Assembly (NCBI GenBank): GCA_013398055.1 | Contig: VZRS01003924.1 | Span: 62,216-126,215, forward strand | DNA from: Ifrita kowaldi | Lineage: Eukaryota; Chordata; Aves; Passeriformes; Cinclosomatidae | Length of the DNA: 64,000 nucleotides | Direction of reading: 5' to 3' | Shown: piece after piece, positions 47,321 to 58,700 of the stretch | Numbering within the stretch: position 1 is the first letter of the stretch | How the letters are laid out: each line of letters opens with the position of its first letter | Notes under the pieces: generated by a model | The model's database searches: none | What the model saw: only the letters and a program-made list of their open reading frames with translations | What the model was told of the DNA's origin: nothing | Position numbers and translations under genes: made by a program

Positions 47321-47794
47321 TGATGCCTTTTCCTGGTCTTAAAATCAAGAATCAAACACAGTTACAAGGGAAAAAGGGATTTTACCTCTGTATTTATTTT
47401 AAGGATCCTTAGGTGCACTACGTCCAGGTCGAATGCACCTCAATGCACACTGCAATGCACCCAATAGATCTATAACACTACAGGTATAACATTATAGGTG
47501 TCACTAATTAGCATATCTATCAAAGATTCCCCAATGAGAGGCTCGAGTGTGCCCCCCTCCCCAGGGAACCTTCCCCTGGATGGTTCTATCTCAGTTTACA
47601 GAATGTGTTCTGGAGAGGACCTTGGTGTCTGGGGCACACTGATCCCTAACTACGAAGCTTCTAAAATGTTTAGTCTCTTAACTTAACAAAATAAGTCTAA
47701 GAATGTAGGCTAAAAAACACTTAGAATACAAAAAGCTATAAAAAGGTATATAAAAGGGGTATAAAGGAAAAGGCAAAAAATCATCATGGCATCA
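47321..47794 (-). mobile_element. Solo LTR of an endogenous retrovirus-like element
   Basis: 474 bp bounded by a perfect 7-bp terminal inverted repeat, TGATGCC at 47321-47327 and GGCATCA at 47788-47794. It is flanked by a direct repeat TGAG (47317-47320 and 47795-47798) that looks like a 4-bp target-site duplication. On the minus strand an AATAAA (47398-47393) is followed by a T/G-rich stretch before the terminal CA, which suggests minus orientation. A TATATA-like block at about 47745-47755 could be a promoter, though it lies close to the 5' edge in that orientation. No internal coding sequence is present. Family unknown to me. Confidence 0.7.
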
Positions 47795-49146
47795 TGAGAG
47801 ACACGATCAGAGCAGCTCACCAGCACAAGAACCCATGGCATGTGAGACAACTGACTCCCTCTGACCACTCCTTCTCCTGCTTCTGCCCTGCAGAAACACC
47901 TGAAGGAGTGTTTCACCTAAAGAACCCATCCTTGCTCTGCCCAGAGGAGTTCCCATACCCCGCTGGGGTTGGTTAGCACCTGCACAGGGCAGAGCAACAG
48001 CCATGGTCCCCATGCGGCTGCAGCAGGGACTGGTTCTTTCCAGCAGACACACCCTTCACAAGAGGGACAGTGCTCTGATAAGGTACATGGAGAGGAAAGG
48101 GTAGGGAAGAGGAGGGGAGGGGATCCTGGGAGCACCCACAACCCACTTCCATGTCTCTCTGTGTTTCAAGAAGACCAACCTCAGCCTTGAGATGCACAAC
48201 CTCCCTGGCAAGCACACACCTCCAGCACCAGGGCAAGTTATGCTGCCCCTCAGAAAAGTGGGCAGATGGTCTGGTGAAGGAACAGGAGGTGCTAAACAGG
48301 TTCACTTAAATCCCAGGGAAAACTACAGTTTATCTCCCAACAGCTGCTAGTGTAGTGAGAAAGATGAATCTGTCCATGCATCCCTCCTTTCCAGGCCTGG
48401 CCCTGCTGTCGATATAAAATGTCAAGTAATATTTTTCCCTGCCCCCAACTCTGACTCCAGGAATTTCCTGTTCCTCCCCTCCTCCTCCTTTCATCCCCCT
48501 TGGAAATCCTCTCACATCTGAACTTCATCAGCCGAAGCTGGAAACTTAACGAAGCCCAGGCGCAGCAGCAGTGGGAGCAGAGCCATGGGAAGGCATCCCA
48601 AGCAGCCTGAGAGCCCCAAGCCCCCCACCAGGCACAGGGATGCACCATCCACTGCTGCACCCCGAGCTCCCCAGGGTCCAGGCCACATCCACAGTGCCAG
48701 GGATTTGGAAAGCAAATGTTGATGCCTTTTAAGACTGGACACAAATTTTACCACATATTTGATGGAAGTTTCCTTGCTTTGTATCTGACCTTTCACATCT
48801 GTTTTTCTGTGTGAACTGTGTTTACAGCATCCACAGTCTGATCTCACAAACCCTTCTGTTCCCATATATTTTTCATTGCCTATTTAGCACAAAAGTTTAA
48901 AGAAAAAAATGGAATATTATTTAGAAGTGCTGGAGATATATATGTCTGAAGCATCTCACTGAAAAACCTTTTCTCCCTCTATTTAATGGGCTGTATTTGG
49001 AAAATGAACATTGACCAGGATCAGGGTAAAAAAAAAAAAAAATCTCTCTTTTCAATTTTGGCCCCACTTTGTTGAACTGGACCCTACAATATAAACATTA
49101 TATAACACAAATTAATACTGCATCCTATAATGTTATATTATAGATA

Positions 49147-49242
49147 ATCACAGAACCACAGAATAGTTAGGGTACAAAGGGACACTAAAAACCATCTTGT
49201 TCCAAATCCCTGGCATGGGCAGGGACACCTTCCACTCTAAAG
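49147..49242 (-). mobile_element. Short CR1 3' fragment
   Basis: Reversed CR1 end: TCACAGAACCACAGAATAGTT..., then GGCATGGGCAGGGACACCTT followed by CCACT. About 95 bases, in the large IFT140 intron. Confidence 0.8.
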
Positions 49243-49744
49243 ACTTGAGAAAATGAGGTTTTATCTGATGTAGCTAAATTAGGTTTGATGCTTTTAAAAC
49301 ACATTTATGGGATTCTGGTTGTATCTTTCCATGGGACTAAAAGACACCGAGGAACTAAGTAATAGATGAAAAGCTGTAACAGTTCAATGAAACTCTTGAT
49401 AGTGTTAATGATATTATATGAGCTACTCTAAGAAAAGTCAGGCATTTTTCATGGATGATCCAAACACTGAAAGCTGATGAGGCTACTCCTAAAAACTCTT
49501 CCCTGGCAGAAACAGAGCATTTGATAAAGCAACTTTACAGAATACATCTATAATATCCCATTGAATACACAGCTTTGTTCCAAACTTACCCTCATAAAAC
49601 CAAGAGATTGCTCCATGTGGGCTGTATGACACAAACCCCTGTGCCCCACAGAATGCAGTGAGTGCTGCAAAATGCACATCCTACTGCCTGTTTGGCAGCA
49701 GAGAAGCATTCACTAAGGTTGTTTTTTTTAAGGATCAGGATTCC

Positions 49745-49942
49745 CATACTGTTTAAATTGGATATTAAGGGAAATTTCTTCATGGAAAGGGTCAGGCACT
49801 GGCACAGGCTGCCCAGGACAGTGGTGGAGTCATCATCCCTGAAGGGATTTAAATGCTGTGTGGATATAGCACTTGGGGACAGGAGTCTGTGGCTGGGGCA
49901 ATGGTTGGACTTTATATTTTTCAACCTTTATGATTCTATGAT
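49745..49942 (+). mobile_element. CR1 LINE 3' fragment
   Basis: AAATTGGATATTAAGGGAAA, CAGGCTGCCCAGGACAGTGG, AGTCATCATCCCTGAAGGG and terminal TTTATGATTCTATGATTAG. Internally deleted relative to the usual 3' end. Confidence 0.88.
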
Positions 49943-50699
49943 TAGACTGATTTGTTCAGCTTTTGCAAAATATAACTGCTATTTTTTAAAATGTTATATG
50001 GAAAGGAAGCTTGGGCCCTGCTGAAAATACACACTCAGACTTCATCAAATCACAGAAATCAAACGGGGAGAGGCAGAAGCAGGTGTGTGACTTCTCCCTA
50101 AAGATAAATCTCTCCTGGCATTATCTGTATATAAAAATAATCTCCTTGCTGCTGAATCCCTGGCTTATGATAAACACAGAACCATAATAGCAAATAACCC
50201 AAGGAGTTTAAAATATGCAAATATGGTCATTGGTGGTAGGAAATTTCTTTGAAGAATGGCAGACATTGGTGTGTTTATACTGAAAGTTCTAAAACCGGAA
50301 ATGTACAGAAACATGACCAAACACAGGGAAGAAGAGAAACCAAAAATGCTATCATGCTCTCAAGGGATGAAGTTGCTCAAAGTACTTAAAGCTGCATTTG
50401 TTTAAACATTAAAAATTATCAGAGCACATGGAGGAGGGTTGAGTTCACAGCGAGATTAGTACGTTCAATATCAGTAGCTGAAAACTAATCATAGGAGCAT
50501 ATAGCTTTATTGGAATTTTCCCCCCTTCTCTCACCAACAAGTCTTGAAAATAAAATGTTGCCTTGCAAAAAACTTCAGACCAGCTTGTTTCTGTGTACTG
50601 GGTCAGGGCAGATCAGTTGGTTAGGGGTAAAGCCTCTTGCCTGGTAAAACAGAGCCACTATAAAACTACATCCGTTTCTAATCTAATGTTATTGATTAC

Positions 50700-51794
50700 A
50701 GGGATGTGAACTCCCGTGGCAGCCCCTCAGGTGCGGCGGCGCCTGGCGAGGCAGGGCTGTGCCAGGTCTCCGCAGTGCTGACCGGATGTCGTGCCTTCAG
50801 TTCGCTGTGTACGCGGCAATGCTACACTCGTGCGGTGTTTAGGCAGCCTGAAGAGCTGTGCCCGGCTCGGTTCAGCTCAGGAAGGGCAGAACCCCAGGCA
50901 GTACCGGCCGGCCGCAGGGCAGTGCCAGCCGGAATCCCTGTCCTCGTCCCGGTGCTGCCGAGGCAGCTGATGGGAACAGCAAGCAGCCCTTTAGAGAGCC
51001 AGTCTGGGCAAGACCACTCTGGAAACATCTAGGTTCAAGGACAGTTTGGAATGCCCTCACCAACTCTCTTTAAGCTGTTTATCAGAGCAGCACCTGCCTT
51101 GCCCTGCGGCAGTCCATTCCGGGCTGGGCTGTCAGCAGGGACATCCCATCGCGCACATGGCAGCAGCGTTTCCGCGCCCTGGGCACCGAGCGGGGTGGGC
51201 AGCGTACCTCGAGGCTCTGCGGGGCCGCCAGCGCTCCCAGCACGCCGGGACTCGGGTTCGGGCTGTGCCAGCCCCGCACCGGCACCGTGCAGTGACTCTC
51301 GACCTCACTCACACCCCAACACTTGCCCCTGCCTTTGCAGACACCCCCAAACTGTTTTGTTATCGGGTTGAAAATCTCGAGATTTTATACTCCCTATTTA
51401 TCTGCCACGGTCCCTCCGATGGTGCAGAGAGGACGCGGACATCAGGGCACCCCCGCAGCGCTTTCGTCGCGCTGTCCAGCAGCGAACCCCAATATTGTTT
51501 TGCTGCTAGTAAAAGGTATTTCAAAATCCCCCTCCTCAATCCGCTTCCACAGAGCTGATGCTCCGAGGGCTGACGCTGGGATTTCCTTCTCTCCTTTTCC
51601 CGAGGAGCTCCGCTGTGCTCCTCGGGCTCCCCGAGACGCTGCGGGTCCTGGCAGCCCTGCTGGGGGCAGCGGCGAGGGGAGGAGGCGTGAGCCGGGGAGG
51701 GGGCTCGCCGAGGGGAGGAGGGACAACTTTAGAAGTCTCCATAGTCTTTTCCTTTCAGGAAACACATCCTGTTAATGTTTGACTGCCGTGGCAG

Positions 51795-51836
<42 letters not shown>

Positions 51837-52300
51837 NACTACGCCCTGAGGCTCACCAAAACGAGCCACAAAAACAGCCATTTCCTCTTGGTGGGGAGGT
51901 GGGGGGGGGGCTTTTCCTCACCGCAGTGGCTGTTCTCGTCCCGGCACTCACAGCTCGGCTCTTCGGAGAGGGACACGGCAGAGCAACCTCCTCGAGATAC
52001 TCCAGACTTGCAGATCACCTTTGCGATGACCGTACGCCCCTCTGGCTCGGCTTGGCTTTGAGAGGATGACATCTATCACCGTTTGCAGGATATTCTGAAG
52101 TTTGCACCCAAACCCAGGCTTTTGGAGCGGCGCTGGTTGGCTTCGAGGACCCGGCGCTCGGCAGGCCACGGCGAGCATCCCATCCCGCCTCTGCCCCACC
52201 TCAGCTCAGGCTCTCCTGCCCCGAGACTGGATTCTGTCTGGATTCGCCCCATCCAACACGGAATGGACCTCCCTGTCATCCAGTTCACCACGGGACTGGC
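50700..52300 (+). promoter_or_regulatory. TMEM204: CpG-rich region upstream of TMEM204
   Basis: Two CpG-dense blocks (about 50706-51310 and 51400-52270) stand out from the AT-richer intron around them and precede the TMEM204 start codon. They probably hold its promoter and any non-coding first exon. The long open frames in both directions here result from high GC and match nothing known to me. A 36-base T run and a single N (51801-51837) interrupt the second block. Confidence 0.55.
51801..51836. repeat. Poly(T) tract ending at an N
   Basis: Thirty-six T residues followed by N at 51837 and then ACTACGCCC. The tract length is unreliable because the assembly breaks exactly at its end. Confidence 0.9.
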
Positions 52301-52585
52301 ATTACTTATTAAAGTGCAAGAAGGTGGATAAGTCAACGCTGGGAAGGACCTAAAAAAGCTTCGTGTTCTTATTTTATGGAATTCTCCTATCTACCTCACA
52401 AAATTCTCGTTTCCTTGGTCAGAAACCCCTCTGGAGTTGACTTCAAGAATGAACGGTGATGTCCTCTAGCCCCCCATAACACCCCAGCGCAGCCGCCTGT
52501 TCCCAGCCCAATTTCAATGTGCTGCAGCTGACTGGGACCTCGTGTCGTCTGCAATTAGAGACTGGCAGCAAGCTGACAGTCAGAT

Positions 52586-52865
52586 ATGACTGTCCAGAAA
52601 CTGGTAGCCACAGCTGTGTTGGTAGCCCTGGTCTCACTCATCCTTAACAACGCGGCTGCCTTTACCCCCAACTGGGTGTACCAAACGCTGGAGGACGGGC
52701 GCAAGCGCAGTGTGGGGCTCTGGAGGATGTGCTGGCTGGCAGAGCGGAGCAGAGGGGGTGCAAGCACCAGTGCCAGGCACGGGCAAGGGGAAGAACAGGA
52801 GTGTGAAGCCCTGGGATGGGGTTCAGAATCGGCTGGGTTCCAAGAGTCACGCAGCACTGTCAAAC
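52586..52865 (+). CDS. TMEM204: TMEM204 (claudin-like protein 24), first coding exon
   Basis: TMEM204 is a small four-pass membrane protein related to claudins, reported at endothelial adherens-type junctions. This exon encodes about the first 93 residues. It begins MTVQKLVATAVLVALVSLIL, a first membrane segment or signal-anchor (about 5-25). Next comes the first extracellular loop with the claudin-type W...GLW..C pattern (NWVYQTL at about 29-35, then GLWRMCW), and ECEALGWGSESAGFQESR. This is close to the human protein. The exon ends ACTGTCAAAC before a donor GTAAGT at 52866. I could not find the next exon up to 64000, so the following intron exceeds 11 kb. The gene lies in an IFT140 intron on the opposite strand. 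Confidence 0.95.
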
Positions 52866-53678
52866 GTAAGTGCAGTCTCTTATCTTCTATGCAGACACGA
52901 GGTCGTGATTGATAGGGTGCACCTGGTCCCCAGGAGTTCAATGGCCTAACCCTGAAATCATTGTTATGCGTCTTAATCTAAACATCTCTTCACATTCATT
53001 CCCAAATAAATTAATTTCAGAAAATAAGAAGCATGATGTCCACCAGTGATGAACTAAATTCCTCCTCCCCCCTCAAAACCAGCAATCTGCATTGTTCTGC
53101 CTGGTTTATATAGCCCAGGAATCTATCTGCTTTGACAAAACGGTCTGTGAAGTGTAAGCCTGAAGTTCTGAGACATCTTGAGCTCAACTCTCCCTCCTGG
53201 GCTCCTGCTTCCTCCTCAGTACAACAGCAACCACGGTTGCTCTGAATACCCTAAAACTAAAAAAAACCCCAAACCTGAAAAGATACTGCAATGTTGATAT
53301 TGCAACATGTTGAGTTATTTCTCCCTTCTGTTTGTTTATGTTGGAAATGCCAGGAGCAGAAAAGACAGAAATAGTTGTGGTAAAACATGTAAAACTGAGA
53401 AAGGTCTTAAAATGTGTAACTATTCTTCTTGGTGAAAAAATACAATTAATATACAACTTGGTGACTACAAAAATCATTACCCATGGTGTATTTTTCATTT
53501 TGCACTTTCAGACTTGTGGGATTTGAAGAATGCAAATAATCTTACACCGAGCTAGGGAAAATTATTGGATAACATGAGAATTACAGAACTGATTAATCAA
53601 TAATAAACCTTATGTATCACATTCATAGCATTAATGGTGCAACCCTGCTCTCCCAGAGCAGAACTGTGCTGGAATAGG

Positions 53679-53722
53679 ATCACAGAAAGGCTTGAGTTGG
53701 AACGGACCTTAAAGACTGTCCA
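53679..53722 (-). mobile_element. Very short CR1 3' end
   Basis: TCACAGAAAGGCTTGAGTTG followed by GAACGGACCTTAAAG is the reversed last ~45 bases of CR1. The flanking bases do not continue the match. Confidence 0.55.
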
Positions 53723-55059
53723 AAATATCTGCAGACACCATGGCTGGGACCACAACTACCCTGGTGCCAAAAGGTTTCTCCCCTAACCCCCCCGCCAATC
53801 CCGGCAGCCAGGCTGTGAGCAGCCATTCGAAGGGGAATCAGTGCTTCTGCTGCACCCTTCAAGGCATGGAATTTAACAGAACAAATGGCTATAAAGTCCA
53901 TGCTTCAACAAACCACAGGATTTTCCCAAGATTTCAAGGATGATCATAAACAGCTCTGGCACCTCTGAGGGACGGTTGGTAGCATCAATAACATACATGA
54001 TTTCAAACTAGATTTTTTTCATGGTTTGAAATTGGTCCTTGGAGTTTCTTAGATCCCTCTGGAGAGAAACCAAAGAAATATTAGAGGAATTTCTTTTAAA
54101 AATACTTTAATGTGGACCCATTCCAGATCATACTTTCTAACAAAATTATGCAGAAACATTTTTGTACATTTGCTAATACTGAGCCTGCATAAATCACAAA
54201 CAGAAAATTTATCAAAGGTTTTTAAGTCCTTACCCTTTCAATACTTTTTTAACTGAAAGAACTTTTATAACAATAAGTGGTTATAAAAAGGATCAGACTG
54301 TGGGAGAAGTTCTTTGATGTGTATCTGCAGCTTCATCTCTGGAATCACTCCCCCAATTAATACTGATAAGCCATATTCTAACTTGAAGAACATGTGTACC
54401 ACATCACAAATTGTAAAAGTACATGTTATGTACTCAACACTGGAACAAGCTCCTGCACAGTGAATCTGGCTCCTGAAACATTTTTAACACACAAGCTTGT
54501 ATTTCTCGCTGTGTGCAGGCCAGGAGGTGTGTGGTGCCTACAGATGAGAGGTATTAGTTTCACAGCAGAACTGTCTGGGCAGCAGTTTCTGATGTCAAAT
54601 AGAAGGATAATGTGACAGAAAATTTGAAAATTTCCAAGTAATAATTATAGCATGATGAAGTGCTCAGAAGAATTATCTGACAACCACTAATTCTAATTTA
54701 AAGGAGGCTTTTCAAGCCCAGGGAATTGATCTGTATAGGAGTAAAGCATGCATTCCCTATTTAATCTGGAAGCAAATAGTAAGCCAAGGTCAATTCTGAA
54801 TCTTGATAAAGCACTTAAAGGAAAATCCCCCCTCTGCAGCTGTGTCATGACAAACTCAGTAGGAAACACAACTGTGTCGTTTATTTTTAAGACAATTTTG
54901 TTTCCATGGACATACACATGGTCAGTATGATCCTGATTCTGCATCCGTGGATTTGTCATTCTAAAGAATTTCTCTAATAAGAAATCCCACATTATTTTAG
55001 TAATACCTATGGCAATCCTCATCTGTCAGTTGTCGATGAATCACAGACGTGCGGGGAGG

Positions 55060-55098
55060 GTGTGTGTGTGTATACGTATGCATATATATACATACATC
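55060..55098. repeat. (TG)n/(TA)n simple repeat
   Basis: TGTGTGTGTG followed by TATACGTATGCATATATATA and CATACAT. Confidence 0.88.
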
Positions 55099-55487
55099 TA
55101 AAAATAACTTTATGAAGGAAAAAACACCTTCCTCAATGCTGAGTTACCACAAAGTATTTTGGATGCCATTTGTAGAACAACACAGAAAACCTGTTCTGCC
55201 AAAAGCAACGCGAAAGAGGCCACAATCTGGCTCATATAAAACAATGTATTTATACACATACAGACATACATCTTTGAGAGGCAAGCTATTTATCTCACAG
55301 CTCAACAGAAAAACTGTAAGCTCTTTGGGAATTTGCTTGTCCATATACTAAAGACTCCTGTACAAGCAGTATGTAACTAACAGCCAACTATAGGTACTAC
55401 TATTAGCTGGCTTCTTCCCTGGCAGACGGAAGTACATTCTTAGAATCTGCTTTTCACTGACTTTCTCTGCCTGCTCTTTCTCCCATT

Positions 55488-55715
55488 GAAATCACAGAAT
55501 CATGGAATGGTTTGAGTTGGAAAGAACCTTCAAGCCCATCTCGTCCCACCCCCTGCCATGGGCAGGGACACATTCCATTATCCCAAGTTGCTCCAAGCTC
55601 AGTCCAACTTGGCCTTGGACACTTCCAGGGAGATGGGGCAGCAACAGCTTCTCTGGGCAAACCTGTGCCAGGGCCTCACCAACCTCACAGGGAGGGATTT
55701 CTTCCTAGAAATGGC
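55488..55715 (-). mobile_element. CR1 LINE 3' fragment
   Basis: Reversed CR1 3' end: AATCACAGAATCATGGAATG, CCATGGGCAGGGACACATTC, CTTGGACACTTCCAGGGAG, CAGGGCCTCACCAACCTCAC. 5'-truncated at about 55715. Confidence 0.92.
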
Positions 55716-58700
55716 AAAAAAACCCAAAAAGAAATCCACGGACAGGAGTAAATTATATTAAAAATACAGGGAAATGAAGTGTCGCAATGTGAACTATTTC
55801 TGCAAGGCACAACATCAGAAGTGTGGTCAACTGATCCCATGGGAAAGCACTTCGACTCTTGTTCTTCAACCTCAGTCTCCTGGAAGTGGAAATCCCAGGC
55901 CCTTTCGGTTGTCTTTACCTACCTTGCTCTTTCTCACCCTCTTGCTGTGCAGCCCTGTACCTCTCTTTCAACCACCTGTGATGCTGAAAAGCTTCTGTGA
56001 TGGTTCAGATGACTAACAGCAAAAGAATCCCCAGATTAGGGTGGAAGTTTTGGACATGGGGATGGGATGGGGTTTTTGGTGGATATTTTTCCATTGGATT
56101 AAGCAGTGGTATCAGAGTCCAACAAGTGCTGCTGCTAACACAAGCTAAGTGATAAAGGTATAAGGAGGGGTGAGATGGCTCCTTTTTAGTGGTAATAAGT
56201 TCTCAGATCTGAAACCTTCACCTATGCTGAGAATCAGACCAGCTGTGAGGACGTCAATCTAAGCTTTTATAACTTGGGCAAACCACTGAATGATACAAAC
56301 TTAAATGCTTCACTGAGAACTCAGATTGTATAGCCCTTTTTCAAACACTTTAAGGAAACCTGGCCAAGTAGCCTAACTCTCCTGTCACCTGCGTGTAGGC
56401 AAAGACATTTAACAAAGATTATGGAGCAAAGTTTCAGAGCTGTTGCAAAATTCTGGAAGATTATGCTCTTGCCTGCATCTCCTAATGCTTCAGAAAAAGC
56501 CCACAGGCAGTAGAAGCACAGCCTCGGTAGGAGCTGGGGTAAGACAGCATGTCATGACAGGGAGCTTTGTGCCCATGTCACAGGTAAGCAAGCGCAGCAC
56601 ACCCAGCGATGCAGCTCCACACAGGGACACATGAGCTACCTCGAGTGGCAAGAACACACAGCTACACCACGAGTGATGCCTCTCAGAGCTAACCCTTCTC
56701 AAAGCCACCTAGGTCCTGGCCCAGTACCATGCCAGGAATACTGCATGAACACACCAGATTACTTGGAATCAACTTAGGTATTTTTAACCACACTTCAGGG
56801 TTCAAGTATGCCCTTAAGTTCTGCCGTGCTCTGAGGCTATCTCTGGATGGGCACAGGGAGATGATTTATTCAACAGCCGACGTCACAGTTTGTCCCTTTT
56901 TTGTCTAAAGAGCATTAGAAACAATGTGGAAATGCAGGAATAGGGAGGGGTTTAAAAGATACATAACCTCACTGGGTTCTTCAGGGCTGCAGGAGACATA
57001 AGGAAAATTCCAACAGCAGGACGTGTGTGTCAATGCTCAGAGCTGGACTGCTTGTGGGAATTGCAGTTCTAACAAGGAGTATAACCTGTGCCAGGGAGAG
57101 GCACGGCATCAGGAGCAGCTACATGACTGCCACAGGAACCCCAGGTAAAAACCTGTCCAGCCTGGATGGATGCTTGGTGCACATACACAGATATGGGGAC
57201 ATTTGGTGGCTGAGGCAGAATGCTGCTCAGGGTGGGAATGAGGAGCTGAGGTTTGCTACAGAGGCAGCTGTTCACCTTAATGCCCATGTCCACTGCATTT
57301 ACACAAAGTTCCAATGTCTCCAAAATTTCCAATGTCTCTGAAATTTGGCTGTCTGGAAGCCAGGCCGAGTCAAGCAGCCGAGTGTGCTGTAAACGTGTTA
57401 CTTGTCTACTTACATGCGTTTCCATAGATAGAGACCCAGAAAGGAGGCCAAGTGCATCTGGAGAAGACAGGCACTACCACCAGATTCAAAAAAGCCCCAA
57501 ACCTTATAATACATATTATATGTATTGCCTGATAGACTGCTCAGGCTGCTCACAGAGATGAGGCAGCCCAGACAGCTGGCAGCTCAGGGGTTGTGATTTC
57601 CCATCCTAGTATCTGAAATATGAGCAACATTTAAATAAGCAACACTACTAATTTAATGACGGAGGCCAGTAGAGATGAATTCTGAGTGACGTGGCTTTTC
57701 AAACTGGAGTGAATGCTCATTTTAATGTCGAGGTACAATTCTGTGTACTCATTTTGGAAAAGTGCAAAATTCCTTATGATTCGGGACAGGAAAATGAACC
57801 TAATACATGTTTCAATGCAGTACATACACAAGTGTTGCACAGAAATACTGTTGGAGCAATCAGAGTTTGGTTACTCTTATCAACAAGACTTTGAATTCAG
57901 TTAAAGCATTATGAGTGAAAATGGCTCTGGAACTTTTGAAAATTTCAGATTAATGCATTTGTCAAAGCCACCAATACAGAATACCCTGCTGAGGTTTATA
58001 AAGAGGCAAACCGTGATATCTAGACAACTCATACCTCATCAGAAGCAGCTGTGTCTATTAAAACTGATCACTGTATTGAAGGCTCTCAATGTTGGGTTTG
58101 CAAGGGCCCATCACTTAACCATAAGCACTTGTTTATGTTGAAAATAGTTAAATGGAGCCATGTCTTCACTCCAAAAGTAATGACTGAAGGTGTTATAAAA
58201 AACACCCACCAACCACACTCTCCTCTCCCCAGACAAGATCTGTCTGCCTTTCAAAATAAGTATTTAAATGTGAAGTTTCACACTTAGATGAGCTGAATGG
58301 TAAAGTTCCAAAATACCTAAAGGGATGGAAGATTCCACCAGTCTGTCACATCAGAACACTATTTTAATTGGGCCAAAACAGATTGGGTTTTCCCTGCTCC
58401 CTTCCTCTTCCTTAAATTACTATTTTTAAGTGAAAAAAGCATAAATTGCATACTTCAGAAAGCCTCTCAGGAGGCGAAAAACCCCTAATTTTTGAGATAT
58501 CCATGCAGTCATAATTTTTAAGATATTCATACAGCAAGCAACAGAACATACTGAGGACTCTTGTTGCTGAAAGCTCTATGGCTACTTACAAAGATTTTTT
58601 TAAAAGAGCTGGAGAGACTTTCCTTTTCAGGGCAAAGTCAATAAGACCTGCAACCAACATGATCATGTGGAAAGGGTAAAAGGCAAAAAAGAAAAAAATA

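Larger units (their letters stand above)
44888..50699. other. Interior of the large IFT140 intron, no gene seen
   Basis: Apart from the CR1 pieces and the solo LTR listed separately, I see no exon here. A minus-strand open frame at 45948-46145 has no recognisable homology. A short A run occurs at about 49028-49042. Confidence 0.55.

Noticed and set aside
51046..52069. Open frames of 100-170 codons in the CpG-rich region
   Set aside because: The composition is typical of GC-rich promoter DNA, the frames overlap on both strands and one runs through the poly(T) and N. No family is recognised.
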